From: Zygnema cylindricum
Taxonomy: Eukaryota > Streptophyta > Zygnematophyceae > Zygnematales > Zygnemataceae
Direction: 5' to 3'
Assembly (NCBI GenBank): GCA_037447655.1
Contig: JBBHKE010003385.1
Coordinates: forward strand, 1 to 62,835
Length of the DNA: 62,835 nucleotides
Of the stretch, positions 34,893 through 46,080 are shown piece after piece. Position 1 is the stretch's first letter. Each line of letters starts with the position of its first letter. The notes under the pieces were generated by a model. It did not search any database. It worked only from the letters and a program-made list of their open reading frames with translations, and was not told where the DNA came from. A program made the position numbers and the translations under genes.

Positions 34893-35480
34893 TGTTGGAT
34901 CTTAAAATAAAATTCCCACTCAAAATAAATGCTCAAATAACCATAAAACATTACACAGCGGAAGCTCATAAAATACAAGAGTATAATCGGCCAAAAAGAT
35001 TTATATGTGTTTCTGGCCGAAGCCTCTTTACACCGGCTCTTCTCTTCTCTTCTTCTCTCTGAAGTCGACATGGGGGAAGGAGTATTTCTATTCTTCTTCC
35101 TCCCCATGCGCTCTCTCTCTATCTCCGAAGCACTAGCTCCGATACCAATTGTAGGATCTAAAGCAAAAGAGTTTTACAATAAATAATTCATAAAACATAA
35201 ATCATTACACAGCGGAAGCTCATAAAAGACAAGAGGAATATTCAGCCAAAAAGATTTATAAGTGTTCTTGGCCGAAGCCTCTTTACATCATGTCTCTTCT
35301 CTCTTCTCTCTCTTCACTCTTCTCTTTTAAATAATCTCTACTCCAATATTAATCCTCTATGATTAATTGGTTGATTAATTAATACACTGCACATGTACAC
35401 AGCTGCCTATATATACTCGCTACTCTACACTAAGAGACAACAAGATAAGACAAGCAGAACTTAGCGTAGCGAAGAAGTCT
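34893..35480 (-). mobile_element. TRIM-like miniature LTR element, minus strand
   Basis: Two direct repeats start TGTTGGATCT (34893) and TGTAGGATCT (35150) and share ATTACACAGCGGAAGCTCATAAAA-type text in parts, plus GGCCGAAGCCTCTTTACA. Just left of the second repeat is GCTCCGATACCA, whose complement TGGTATCGGAGC differs by one base from the plant retroelement primer site TGGTATCAGAGC for initiator tRNA-Met. The spacing of two bases from the repeat end is standard. The outer end on the right is not defined. No gag or pol is present. Confidence 0.55.
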
Positions 35481-37268
35481 GTCCCTAGCTGACTGTGCAC
35501 TCTTCAATGAAAATTCCACGAAGGAAGGCGCACGCGCTTTCTTCCTTCGAAACAACAAACTCCAAACGTTGACTTAACACGTGTCGCTTCACAAGTACAC
35601 CTGCACGCAAAATCAAACATCTGTACATGAAGACAAAAGTCACGCGAAACGAAATAGTATGTTTCGTTCGCGGACGCTTCAAAATTAGTACCACGAAACT
35701 TACATCGTACGTTTCGTATGATGACGTGGTACTTCACGTCAACAATAAAATGTTGGTATGACGCTTCGCGGAAATACCGCGAAACGACAATAATCCAACA
35801 GAAAGCCCTAAGTCGTGCCAGCAAACAAAGTTTCACCAACGTGCTTCATTCATAATGGTACCACAAGGGTATTTTTTTCAAACGTTAAAAATTGTCAAAG
35901 ATTCTTCAAGCGCAAAAGATGAATATAATATGTGGCGGGCAAGAATGAAGTGTACGTCAATGTCAAATTTGAACGTTTGTACTATATCATTGTACAAACT
36001 TTGTTGTAATGTTTTAAGACCCAGAAACCCTTCCACAAAAGTGGGTGGATGGCAAAGGGAGCGTCAAAGGACATTTTTTTGCAAAGATTTTCTCCAGTCA
36101 TTTGGTGGATTTACATCCACCTTGACGAAAGTTTACTGTGAGTGTCCATTTTTTTACTTTTTCGCATCTACGATTCAATCGCTCAGCCTATCAAGTTTGT
36201 GGGTAGCTCAGTATTGTCCAAAGTGGACACCTTGAGGACACTACACATAAACTAGACGTGTACAATTGGTACACTTAGTAAACGATTGACGAGCGGTGAC
36301 AACCTTACTGGCATAGGCCATGAGTTTTTGGACTGTGTGGATTTAAGTCCAACGAAACCCACGAGAGACTGACTAAACGATTTTAAGCTACAACGAAGTT
36401 CGTACAATGATGTAGTACAACGTAAAGATCTTACAATCTCTTTTGTACAAATCTTAAATTACGATTTTAAGTTACAACGAAGTTCGTACAATGATGTAGT
36501 ACATACGTAAAGATCTTACAATATATCTCCTTTGTACAAATCTTAAATTTCGTCCGTCCCCCACAGATATTACATTCAGATTCTTCATTATCTTTGACTT
36601 TTTCCAACGTTTGAGCATAAGCCTACGTATACCTTTCAAAGTAAAGCACGAACAGGAGAAATACCTTGTTGGCATGACTTGATGGAATATTGATCAGAGT
36701 GTTTTCTTATGCACGACTTGACAACTTTTATTTTCATATATTTTTTCCACTAGCAACAGAAAACCTGCAAAATAAACTATTACACAATGTTCTATCTCCT
36801 TAATGTCGCAATAGAAACACAAAAAAACTGTTAAATAAAAAACGAGTCGAAACCAAAATATCGACTGAAGGTCAAACCGTATTCCTTTGAAAAATCTTAA
36901 TAATTAGGCAATTTTTGCGTGAGAATATCCGGCAAATGTAAAACCACATTGTTTCTCATGTTAGGCAATAACATCAAGGAGTTTACTTAGGGAGCAGCTG
37001 CGTTCAGCTTTTTCAGCTTAAATATTTTTAAAAATAGTTTTTAATTAATATGCGTCGACCCCTCATCGTCATGAGGTTCATTTTCATACCAAACTTCCCA
37101 TGTATTCCTTGCACCACACGAAAGCGTCTAGGCATGGTTCAACAAGTTTATTTTCAATCAAACTTTTTATTATTTTCGAAGCAAAAAAAAAATGCATGTT
37201 AGTAAGGCGTATCGTTGAGTCAGTAGAAAAGTTACAATTTTGGTTAGCAATTTGGAGCAAAATAAGTA
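35481..37268. other. intergenic, no gene recognised
   Basis: Open frames of 100-126 codons at 35504-35839 (minus) and 35855-36235 (plus) have no recognisable domain. Two near-identical units of about 73 bp, ACGAAGTTCGTACAATGATG, stand at 36392 and 36476. Confidence 0.4.
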
Positions 37269-37486
37269 CACCGTGTATCGCTATTAGTGTAAATATTTTT
37301 CCCGCCACTTAAAACATCTTTTCTCCCTACACAAATGTCTAATTTTCAGTTTGAGACCGCCAGTTGGAGGCTAAAAATCTTACTTTTCAATCGCAACCGT
37401 GAGATCAACAATCGGACAGCTGTGTAAGGAGAAAAAATGTTTTTAAGTGCCAAAAAAAATATTAACACTAATGGCGATACACGGTG
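37269..37486. mobile_element. MITE, CACCGTGTATCG family, TA duplication
   Basis: 218 bp with ends CACCGTGTATCGCTATTAG and CTAATGGCGATACACGGTG; TA on both sides (37267-37268, 37487-37488). Internal AAACATCTTTTCTCC and its complement are present. Confidence 0.85.
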
Positions 37487-37488
37487 TA

Positions 37489-38973
37489 CCTTTCTATTGC
37501 CACCTCATACCCAAAAGTATAAAGTCGTGAAGTTGCCTTCACATGGTTCAATGTAGGCGAGCTTCTGGCGAAATAGTCTTTGGCAAATCCCAAGAATATC
37601 GAGATATCGCTTGGGAGGATTTTCTTTGGGGATTTGAGGCGGCTTTTCGACCGCAGTCTTCGCCGACTCAATTGTGATAAAAACTTCCCGTTTTGCAACA
37701 AAGTAGTCCTATAAAAGAAAATGTGGCTTGTTCTAAAGGTTTGACGAGTCAAGATTATGCGGTCGCATACATCATGAAACAAATGATGTTTTACAACGGT
37801 TTTTACACATTTATTTGAAAAAAAACCGTAAAGGATGAAAGGTTACATTGTTTTGGTCAGGACAAAAGTCTTAAGTTGAGGGGAATACTCAACTTTTGTT
37901 TCAAATGAGAACACGGTTCATTCTTGTGAGGTTAATACTAGTTTTAGCATCAAAAGGAAAAGGCCACTGCATCCATGGAAACCCAAACCCCAAAATGTGA
38001 AGTTCTAAGCCCATGTTTTCTTTATGATTTCTGTTCCTTTTATCCAAGGTTTTTTACCAAAAGGTAAAAAAGAACATGGGATACACCTATACTCGGTCCC
38101 AAGTCTCGCGTCTCAGGTAGTCCAATAATACCAAAAAGTGTATGATATGAAAAAGTGACAAGTGGAAACTTGAAAGGTCACCAAAAAAGGTTTCTTGGGA
38201 AAACAAAAGAGAAAGCATGGCTATCCACATGGCATTTTTCAAACTCTCTTTCGCGAAAAACGTCGTAAAAACTGCGTAGTACTTCATAAAATTTTCATTG
38301 ACGTCGGAGAAAGCCATAAGGTACTTTGCATGCAATACTTTTTATTTCGCATATCACTTTTTCAGTTTTGCTGAATATAAAATATTTATAATTTTACACC
38401 AATAGTACAAAATTACCTTGTTTTAGAGGAGGTGGGGGGGAGACTGCATCCATGGAAACCCAAGCCCAAAAGTGTTAAGTTTAACCTTATCCCTTTCTTT
38501 CTTTTGCTTTAATTACATAACGATGAGAATATATCACAATATTTAGTGTTCAAACTATAACACAGGATAAAATATATGTTTTATTTTAGCTGTCATTTTT
38601 TGTAAAACCATAGGAAGATTTTTTGTAAAACCATAGGAATATTATAGTGGGCAGGTTTAAGCTGATTAAATGACCATGAACATGAAGATAGATAGAATAT
38701 ATTCAAAGAAACCAAAGACACCTAAAAAAAAAAACAGATGAATTATTTGACCCCGAGACAAAAGACCAAAAAATGGGGATAGAAAGTAAAATTATTTTCT
38801 AAACATCCGTGAATAGCTTTATTAGAATCCAAAAACCAATATAAGAATCACCCACTAGTATTCTACCATTTTGTTAAAAAGAAAAAAAACAGTCATTTAA
38901 CATTTTCTCCTCTCACAAACTCTAGAAAACATAAAAAAAAAAGTTACTTGGGAAAAGGTCAATTTTCACAAAC
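37489..38973. other. intergenic, no gene recognised
   Basis: Minus-strand open frames at 37468-37782 and 38087-38335 carry no recognisable motif. Two occurrences of CTGCATCCATGGAAACCCAA (37966 and 38445) mark a dispersed or tandem duplicate. Confidence 0.4.
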
Positions 38974-39124
38974 CTTGTTTCACGGGACAAGACTTAGCAT
39001 AGAAACAGCTGAAAAAGTCAACGCCCCTCGAGGGCTTGTAAATAAGAGGAGTTTTCAAGCAACAACATTTTAGCTCATTTCCATATTTGTCTCTTCCAAT
39101 AGGAAATCCATCCGGATAAGCTTT

Positions 39125-39245
39125 ACAATTTTTTTCTCCTCCTCCCACCTCCTCCTCCCCCCTCACCCCTCCCCCCCCCTCCCCCCTCCTCCCCCCTCAC
39201 CCCTCCTCTCCCCTCACCCCTCCTCTCCCCTTACCCCTCCTCCCT
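39125..39245 (-). repeat. CT/GA microsatellite inside the domain 2 exon of copy C
   Basis: About 120 bases of CCTCCTCCC and CCCCTCACCCC units on the plus strand (GA-rich on the gene strand) interrupt the former coding exon. The same position in genes A and B is ordinary coding sequence (DVVDAWPVG). Confidence 0.85.
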
Positions 39246-39535
39246 CGATCCCAAAGGCCAAACCTCAACCTCTCCGTAATATTAAATATAAAGCTAATAT
39301 AAACATATCCCAATACCGGATCGATAAAATTTTCAAAATAAAAATAAAAATATCCGCCCGGATTTGAGCTATTAAATGCAAGTGGGAAACCAGAAAAAGA
39401 CAAAAAATAAAAGGGGGTTATAGTGATGGGAGCTTGAGTTACCCGAAAAATATATCCAGCCCATTACCAATATTAATGTAAAGAAAAATAACTTTTTTTG
39501 ACCTACGACGATGATAAGTATTCATTGAAGTGATA

Positions 39536-39591
39536 ATGGGAGAGGGGGAGGGAGAGGGGGAGCGGGAAGGGGAGAGGGGGAGGGAGATGCT
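39536..39591 (+). repeat. GGGAGAGGGGGA polypurine tract
   Basis: A short G/A tract on the plus strand within the intron of copy C between the 39774 micro-exon and the domain 2 exon. Confidence 0.7.
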
Positions 39592-40459
39592 CAAATTTGA
39601 GCCATTATAAATCTTCATGGTTTGTTTGGTGTTGACCTATTTAAGTTACCCTAAGGTCTACACAACCACAATTTAAGACAAAACATATTAAAACACACTT
39701 ATGGTTACAGTGGAAAATGGGTTTTTCTATATACTTTTTTGTCTTCAACGGTATAATTGAGAGAATTACTAACCGGAAGGTTTGGCCGGTGGAGGTGGAC
39801 CTGTACATCAAAATCTCAAAAATCCGAGCGTCAGTATTTATTTTATCGACTCTCTTTATTTTTTTCGACGAGAGTATTTCCTAATTGAGTGTAATTTTAT
39901 CAAAATCAGCTGTAAAATTTGTCTTTTACAAGTTGGTGAGATTGTAATGTATTTAAAATTGTACGCCACACTAACATTTACAATTTATTTAATGCCACAT
40001 TGCGTTTTTACACGAATAGAAAATTTATAAAATCACACTAAACCCAAAAAAATCTGAGGGGGACAACCATCTATCTCAAGAGTGTGGTTGCTTTTGTTTT
40101 TTTTTTCCAAGGATTTCAATCATTTATCAAATGATACAAGAATTTAATTTTTGGGCAACTTTAAGTCAGGTGAATATGCAAAGTACAAAGAAACAGAAAA
40201 CCATAATGAAACTACAAATTTAGAAAAATAATACACCATTTTTCCCAATATGCAACGGTGAGAAAATTGTGACTCACTTTTTGGAGGAGGTACTGGAATC
40301 CAAAATCATTTATGGAAAAACCAGAAAAGAACCAAAAGAAAAGAGGAGCCCCAGTTAAGAAACACATTAGTAATTGAAACCAAAATAATCGTTCTCTTTA
40401 GTGCTTTTAGTAAACAATTGGCCTTTTTCAAGAAATGTATTTTATAAAACTGAAGACCA

Positions 40460-40660
40460 GTCTTCCATTCCCTCTCCCTCCCAAACTCACTTTCTTTCCC
40501 TCTCCCTCTCCCTCTCCCCCTCCCTCTCCCCTTCCCTCTCCCTCCCCCCCTCGTCTCCTCTCTCCCTCTCCACCCTCTCCTTCTTTCTCCCTCCTTCTCC
40601 CTCCCCCTCTCCCTCTCCCTATCCCTTTCCCTCTCCCTCTCCCTTTCTCTCCCTAAGACC
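40460..40660 (-). repeat. CT-rich tract (CCCTCT)n in copy C intron
   Basis: About 200 bases of CCCTCTCCCTCT units on the plus strand, hence polypurine on the gene strand. It lies between the two VPPPK micro-exons of copy C. The long serine/proline open frames here are products of the repeat. Confidence 0.9.
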
Positions 40661-40924
40661 ACCATTCATGTGCTCTAGTCTGTAAAAATGCAATGAATAC
40701 AAATGACTTTTGGACGATTGAATAAAAACCTTTTTTTGAAAAATTGATCAACTTCAAAACAAGAAAGGCCATTTGAATTGAAAAATATTAAACACACCTT
40801 TGGGAGGGGGAACTGCAGTTGTAAAAACCACAGACCCAAGACATACCCATCACAAAAGCGCATTAGTTTTTTGAACCTAGACAAAAAATACAAACATTTA
40901 AATTAAAAATCCAAAATACCATCG

Positions 40925-41030
40925 CCTCCCCACTCCCTCTCCCCTCCCCCTCTCACTTCTCTCTTTCTCTCCCTCCCCCCCCCACCCTTTGCCCCTCGCC
41001 CTTCTCCCCTACCCCCTCTCCCCTCATACG
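40925..41030 (-). repeat. CT-rich tract in copy C, homologue of gene A intron 2 tract
   Basis: CT-rich on the plus strand, located between the domain 1 exon and the first proline micro-exon of copy C, the same intron as 9505-9642 in gene A. Confidence 0.8.
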
Positions 41031-41631
41031 GTCCCTGCATCTTAATGCCTTTTACCCTTGCATTCCCTATCTCTATTAAAATACTTTCCTGATATTAAAA
41101 TACTATTTTTTTTTAACAAGAAAATATTTTTTACCATCAACAGCTAGATTGAAAGAGCAAGCATCAAAAAGAAAAAAACCCACTACTTCTGCCTTTCAAC
41201 TAATATCTAGCAGCGATTTATCCTTCTTCAATTTATTTTTTTGTTTTACATAGCCATGTATTCCTTTCCTATTATTATTATTATTATTATTACTATTATT
41301 ATTGTTATTATTGTTCCTTTCATAACTGCATAGCTAGGACAGATTTTACTGAAATACCCCGGCTTGGATATATACCGACCCCCTGCGTATAATCCGGGGC
41401 ACTTGTCAAACAGTAACATTTTGACTGAAGGTCCAAAATATATTTTCGAATATAAAACCCAAATTTAGAATTTACACAAAGTTGAGAACAAGATATATCC
41501 TCCCAAGGAAGTTCTGCCACACCGGCATAAACTGTCGGGTGTCGTTGTCGGAAACCAAGTTTGTGGGAAGTGAAAATAACCAGGAATACTGTTGCCGTTT
41601 ATACTGGTGTCGGTTTTTTTTACTAGACATG

Positions 41632-42575
41632 CTGAAAACTTAAAAAAAAAGAAAAAAAAGGCAATGCCATGTCAATATTTGGACGAAAATGGCATCATGA
41701 ACATGAGAAATGCATCACAGTGAACCACTATTAGTGTTAGGAATAATCCCCAGTCCTAGATTAGCACCAACAATACTATTTTTTTCTGTTAATAACACTA
41801 ATTCCACATAGCGTCAGTTATTTTGTCCATGTTATTCGTGCTTTAAATCAAAAACCATTTCTTTACTCTAGAAGTGACTGCATTGTAGAGAATAGTAGGG
41901 ATTTTTTTTTTTTAAAGATATATCATCCACAATTGTAGTTTCAAGCTGACCTATGAAATTTTGCCTTTGTAAGTATGATGACAACAATCAACATTTGATA
42001 GATTGACAAACAGATTTTTAATGACAAACAATTAAATGAACAAACAGCCTCATTATGCAATTAGACGGATTTGAATTAGTAAATTCAAATCTAAAGAAAT
42101 AAAACATGCAAAAATTAGGAGTTAAATTTTTGATATTGGATATGCAAAATTACATGATCTTGTGTCAGTATTCTAAGGCCAATGAACATTCTTGGATAAA
42201 GAAATATGGCATGAAAATCAATATCTAGCCTTGCGTTAGTAAGTTGTTTTCTAGGACCCTTGCTTTGCACAAAGATATTTTACCAGATATACTGTAGTTT
42301 CGAAATGACTTTGCTTTATTACAAGTATATCAGAAATAGGAGGAAACATATCATAGATTATTTACAGTAAATTGGGCATTTGGGATTTGCACAAATAGTA
42401 TGGAGGAGATACGACAGTGGAAATTGGAGATTGGAGACAAAATTGGTGAATGCTTCAAATTTATCTTTCATGAAACTGATTCAACTTAAAAACGACAGAA
42501 AACTATATAATGTGAGAAGAACAGATATCAAGTGCATAACAATAATGCACAATGCACATCAACCAATGTACACTG

Positions 42576-42631
<56 letters not shown>

Positions 42632-43150
42632 CTGTAATATTACAATTCAGATAGCAAGCATGTTATTATTGTGTATAGAAGCACGAAAATGAAATATAGA
42701 AAATAACTTTATCTAATAAAATGCAGCAGAATCCGGTCATTTTTCATTGCATTATAGTCAATTGCCGACCTAAACATTGAACTTTGGACGAGGAGAAATG
42801 AAAAAAAAAAGAGATAAACATAGTCTCTTCTAAAAGTAAATGAGAGAATGAAACATTGTACATTGTAAAATGCAATTGACGTTCGATCGATGGCGCATTC
42901 AACCTCTTGTTAGAAAAACAACATTGCTCCCACTCAACACTGTAGGAAAATTTACCATCTAGGTAATAAATAAACTCTACCCATTTGAAGATTGCAACAT
43001 AGGGATTGTACAAAATTACCATCTAGGTAATAAATAAACTTTACCCATTTAAAGATTGCAACATAGGGATAATGCAGTGCAAATTTTATCAAATTTGTTG
43101 TACATTGTGTATTGTACAATGTAACATCGCCGCTACAAATTCTTAATAAA
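41632..43150 (-). other. probable intron 1 remnant of copy C with AT repeats
   Basis: The reverse strand shows TGCACATTGTGCATT- and TGTACATTG-type words like intron 1 of genes A and B. It includes a TTATTATTA run just before it (41267-41315) and an (AT)n run at 42579-42629. No signal-peptide exon could be found. Confidence 0.4.
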
Positions 43151-45310
43151 AGGATTGATGATTTGACGCAGCGTACAAAGATCTCACACAGCGAAAGCAT
43201 TCACAGATAAAAACAATCACACATCACTAAAAAAAAAAATAAAAAAAAAATCTATAAAAACATCAACACATCGACCAAAGTATGACTATACCTCACCAAA
43301 GCCTTTTTCGTACAAGCTCTCGCACACTTACTCCATACTGAATCATAAGCTACTCGCAAAAAAAAAAAAAAAAAAAAAACTAGAAATACACGACACAAAA
43401 AACGTGACTTCCTAACAGTTCACGACGAATCGACACCTGGCATCAAGAAATAAACAATGTGCTGGTTTGAACACGCGGTTCCACAATGTACGGAAAAGAT
43501 AAGATTCGAACCAAAAAAAATAGCACCGGTTTACCAAATATGGCTATTCCACAATATTTTCAACAGTTAACAACATAAAAAGGTAAACAAAAATAGAAAA
43601 AAATAAAAGATCCTTAGGTGGAACTATTTTGGCAAACGGCAATACCACAAATTGGACGGATTTTTAAAAGAAAGATAAGAAAACAAAATAAAATCATCAG
43701 TTTCCCATTCAAAGAAAGGGGAATAATAAGAAGAAAACTCACGTAAAATTGAATCCATGTTCTATTTTTCTTCTATGTAAGTTAGTTTCAAAAAAATGGA
43801 CTATTGAGGGATAGGACTAAAATCCCAAAAAATAGGAATTAAACGTTTATTCAAACAAATAAAATACGGACAAATTCACTTTCCAGTTTGAAAAAAGAAT
43901 TTTACATACAAAGAAACAGGAAAAAAATGTTAAGCATGTCAAACAAGATTAAAAACTCCCTTAAAATTGAATGCAAGTTCTATTTTCAAATAAATAAGTT
44001 AGTTCAAAGAAAGATCTCGCTGAGAAAAAGGAATAAAAATTCAACAATTAGGCATTAAATATCCAATCGAACTAATCAGAAATGGAAAACGTCACATTCC
44101 TTTAAAAGAATGACGTAATCCAATGCAAAACAGGGAATTTTCTGCGTCAACCAAAAAAAAAGCGGGACAAAAAAAAATTGAATAGATTAAGTAAACAAAA
44201 AACAACCAAAGAATCCGGAATCTTCATTCACGTGCGGCTGAAATTTTATAGAGAATTGCAAAAAACAAAGCAACTTTGAACCACTTCATGGCCATAACTC
44301 CTTAAAAACTGGAAAAAAAAATTCCTCAACGGCTGATTTTCTCCTTCCCCTTCTCCCCCTATTCCTGAACTTGTTTTTCCACCCTCCTCTCTCCTCTTTC
44401 CTCTTACCACTTAGTCGGAGAATGAACGGCCTTTCGAAGGGAGAAAAGTCAAAGTTTTCGTAGCAATTGAAAATTCAGAAAGGACCAATAGAATAAGTAA
44501 TACAGATTTTCGCTCACGAAAGCAGGTCCATTTTATTTTAGAATTACGTCGCTTTTGAGTCTGACAACTCCCAGGTTTATCTGTCAAGTAATGATTACGG
44601 GCAGCAGGGGTTTCAGGCTCATCTGTATGAAAGCAACGCGGACGGCAGAGATTTCATTCCGAACCTATTCCGAGGCGGCTTTGAACAGGGAAGGGACAGC
44701 AGTCACAAAGTACATGATGTCTTCCGACAAATTCATTGGTCCAAACATAAGGGTGGTCTATGTTCAGTGGCTGCACGTAGGCTTGTATCCGCCAGTAAAC
44801 AGTCTTATTAGATTCTTTCAAAAGTTCAAATTGCCGCGTAAAGGTACAATTCGGAATGTACGTGAGCGTACTATCTCATTGTCCAAAGCAGAAGCGTACG
44901 TTCCCCGCCGTTATTGAGTTAATAGGACTACTAGTTCGTCGCGACTTTTCGTGGCCGAAAATTAATAACCAGCGTTAATCGAGCAAGTGGACTTTAATCT
45001 GCCACGTCTCCTTCCCTTAAAATGCAGTACAGTACTGTAGTGTTATATATGATAACTGTTTAATTTCGCATTAACATTATAGAGTTTTAAAACGCGGAAT
45101 CCCGTCCAAAAATTGAAGAAAATTTTGAACAACCTAAAAAGCGCGGCAAATCGCGGAGGTAACAAGAGAAATTGAATTGAATTTGGGGATAATTTCACCT
45201 TGCACAGAACCATCGCACCCTGCAATTTCCTAACATTATATTTCAACTGGCTCGATACGCTCTTTGTGTAGCGCCATATACTCCTCGCGTAGACCCATTT
45301 GCGCCATCAT
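43151..45310. other. intergenic with one GC-richer unassigned open frame
   Basis: The AT-rich part up to 44300 shows nothing. At 44525-44930 base composition rises. One frame runs 44555-44917 (motifs KYMMSSDKFIGPNIRVVYVQWLHVG), and the adjacent frame is also open from about 44540 to 44815 (DYGQQGFQAHLYESNADGR). A single coding sequence with a frameshift is possible, but the family is not recognised. Confidence 0.35.
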
Positions 45311-45369
45311 TCATGTCCTCTCCATATCTATGGGCATTAAGCGCTCATTGTAAAGCCCAAAACACTCAA

Positions 45370-45640
45370 CAGAAAGAGAAAGGAGAGAGAAAGAGAAGGG
45401 AGACAGAAAGAGTGGGAGGGAGAGAGGGAGAGAAGGAGACCAAAGAGAGGGAGAATATGCAGACCATTCACAGCAGCAAGGGGAAAGAGCGAGAGGGGGG
45501 AGGTGGAGAGGGGGAGAGGGAGAGAGAGAGAGAGGGAGAGAGGAAGAGAGGGAGAGAGGGAGAGAGGGAACAAAGGAGAAAGGGAGAGAGGAAGAGAGAA
45601 AGAGGGAGAGAGGGAGAGAAGGGACGAGTTGTGGATATTC
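45370..45640 (+). repeat. GAGAGGGAGA polypurine tract
   Basis: About 270 bases that are nearly pure G/A on the plus strand with GAGAGAGGGAGAGAG units. It creates long Glu/Arg-rich and Ser/Leu-rich open frames that are not genes. Confidence 0.9.
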
Positions 45641-45759
45641 TTCGAAGAAATAAAGTGACCTGAAGCTGATGTTTTGTTTTTTACTCGTTTTCTATTTGAC
45701 ATGCATTTTTTTAACGTGTTTCTATTTATGCCACGAAGGAGATAGAACACTGTGTAACT

Positions 45760-46080
45760 TTTTAATTTTTTGGCATTCTGTTGCTAGTGGTAATAAACAT
45801 AGGAAAAGACAAATTGCGGTACAAATAAATATGTCTTTAAAAACTAGTTGTAAAGTGACAATCTGTTCCTAAACAAGCTGTCGTGTTTCTATTTTACTTA
45901 CATCGTGCATTGTTTTTTGTTGTGTTTGATTTCTGGGTTTCAGTAATGAGCCCTCCGCCTCTGAGGAAATTGAGTGATTTTCTTCAAAAATAAAAGACAT
46001 TTAGATTGTTGACTGTCCTTTTATCACATCCTTGAATATAAATATACTTTTCATTTTGAAATTCACCTTTTCAAGGATAA
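45760..46080 (+). pseudogene. isolated exon 7 fragment of the gene A family
   Basis: Intron-like text resembling 12370-12760 (GTAATAAACATAGGAAAAGAC, GGTACAAATAA) leads to TTTCAG and a 27-base micro-exon at 45944-45970 that reads VMSPPPLRKL in the phase-1 frame, compared with VSAPPPRKL in gene A, followed by a GTGATT donor. No neighbouring exon of the family was found, and orientation is opposite to copy C. Confidence 0.6.

Larger units (their letters stand above)
38974..41631 (-). pseudogene. copy C: decayed third copy of the gene A family
   Basis: Minus-strand exon relics: 41327-41631 (domain 1), 40798-40812 (VPPPK), 40278-40292 (VPPPK), 39774-39800 (PPPPAKPS), 38974-39390 (domain 2). The three proline micro-exons and their splice sites are intact. 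Domain 1 needs a frameshift between TTTPD and VYAGVAELPW, and its donor GT has become TT. Domain 2 has lost its acceptor (CAG to CTG) and its first cysteine, and a GA-rich microsatellite with an in-frame stop at 39197-39199 has expanded between FNIT and CKAYPDG. Remaining text such as KFGFYI, CYCLTSAPDY and FYAKSCPVK proves descent. No signal-peptide exon or heptad exon was found nearby. Confidence 0.8.

Noticed and set aside
40306-40685. Arg/Glu-rich and Ser/Pro-rich long frames
   Set aside because: Translations of the CCCTCT tract in a copy C intron.
45313-45750. 116- and 137-codon frames in the GAGAGGG tract
   Set aside because: Low-complexity translation of a polypurine tract with no other support.
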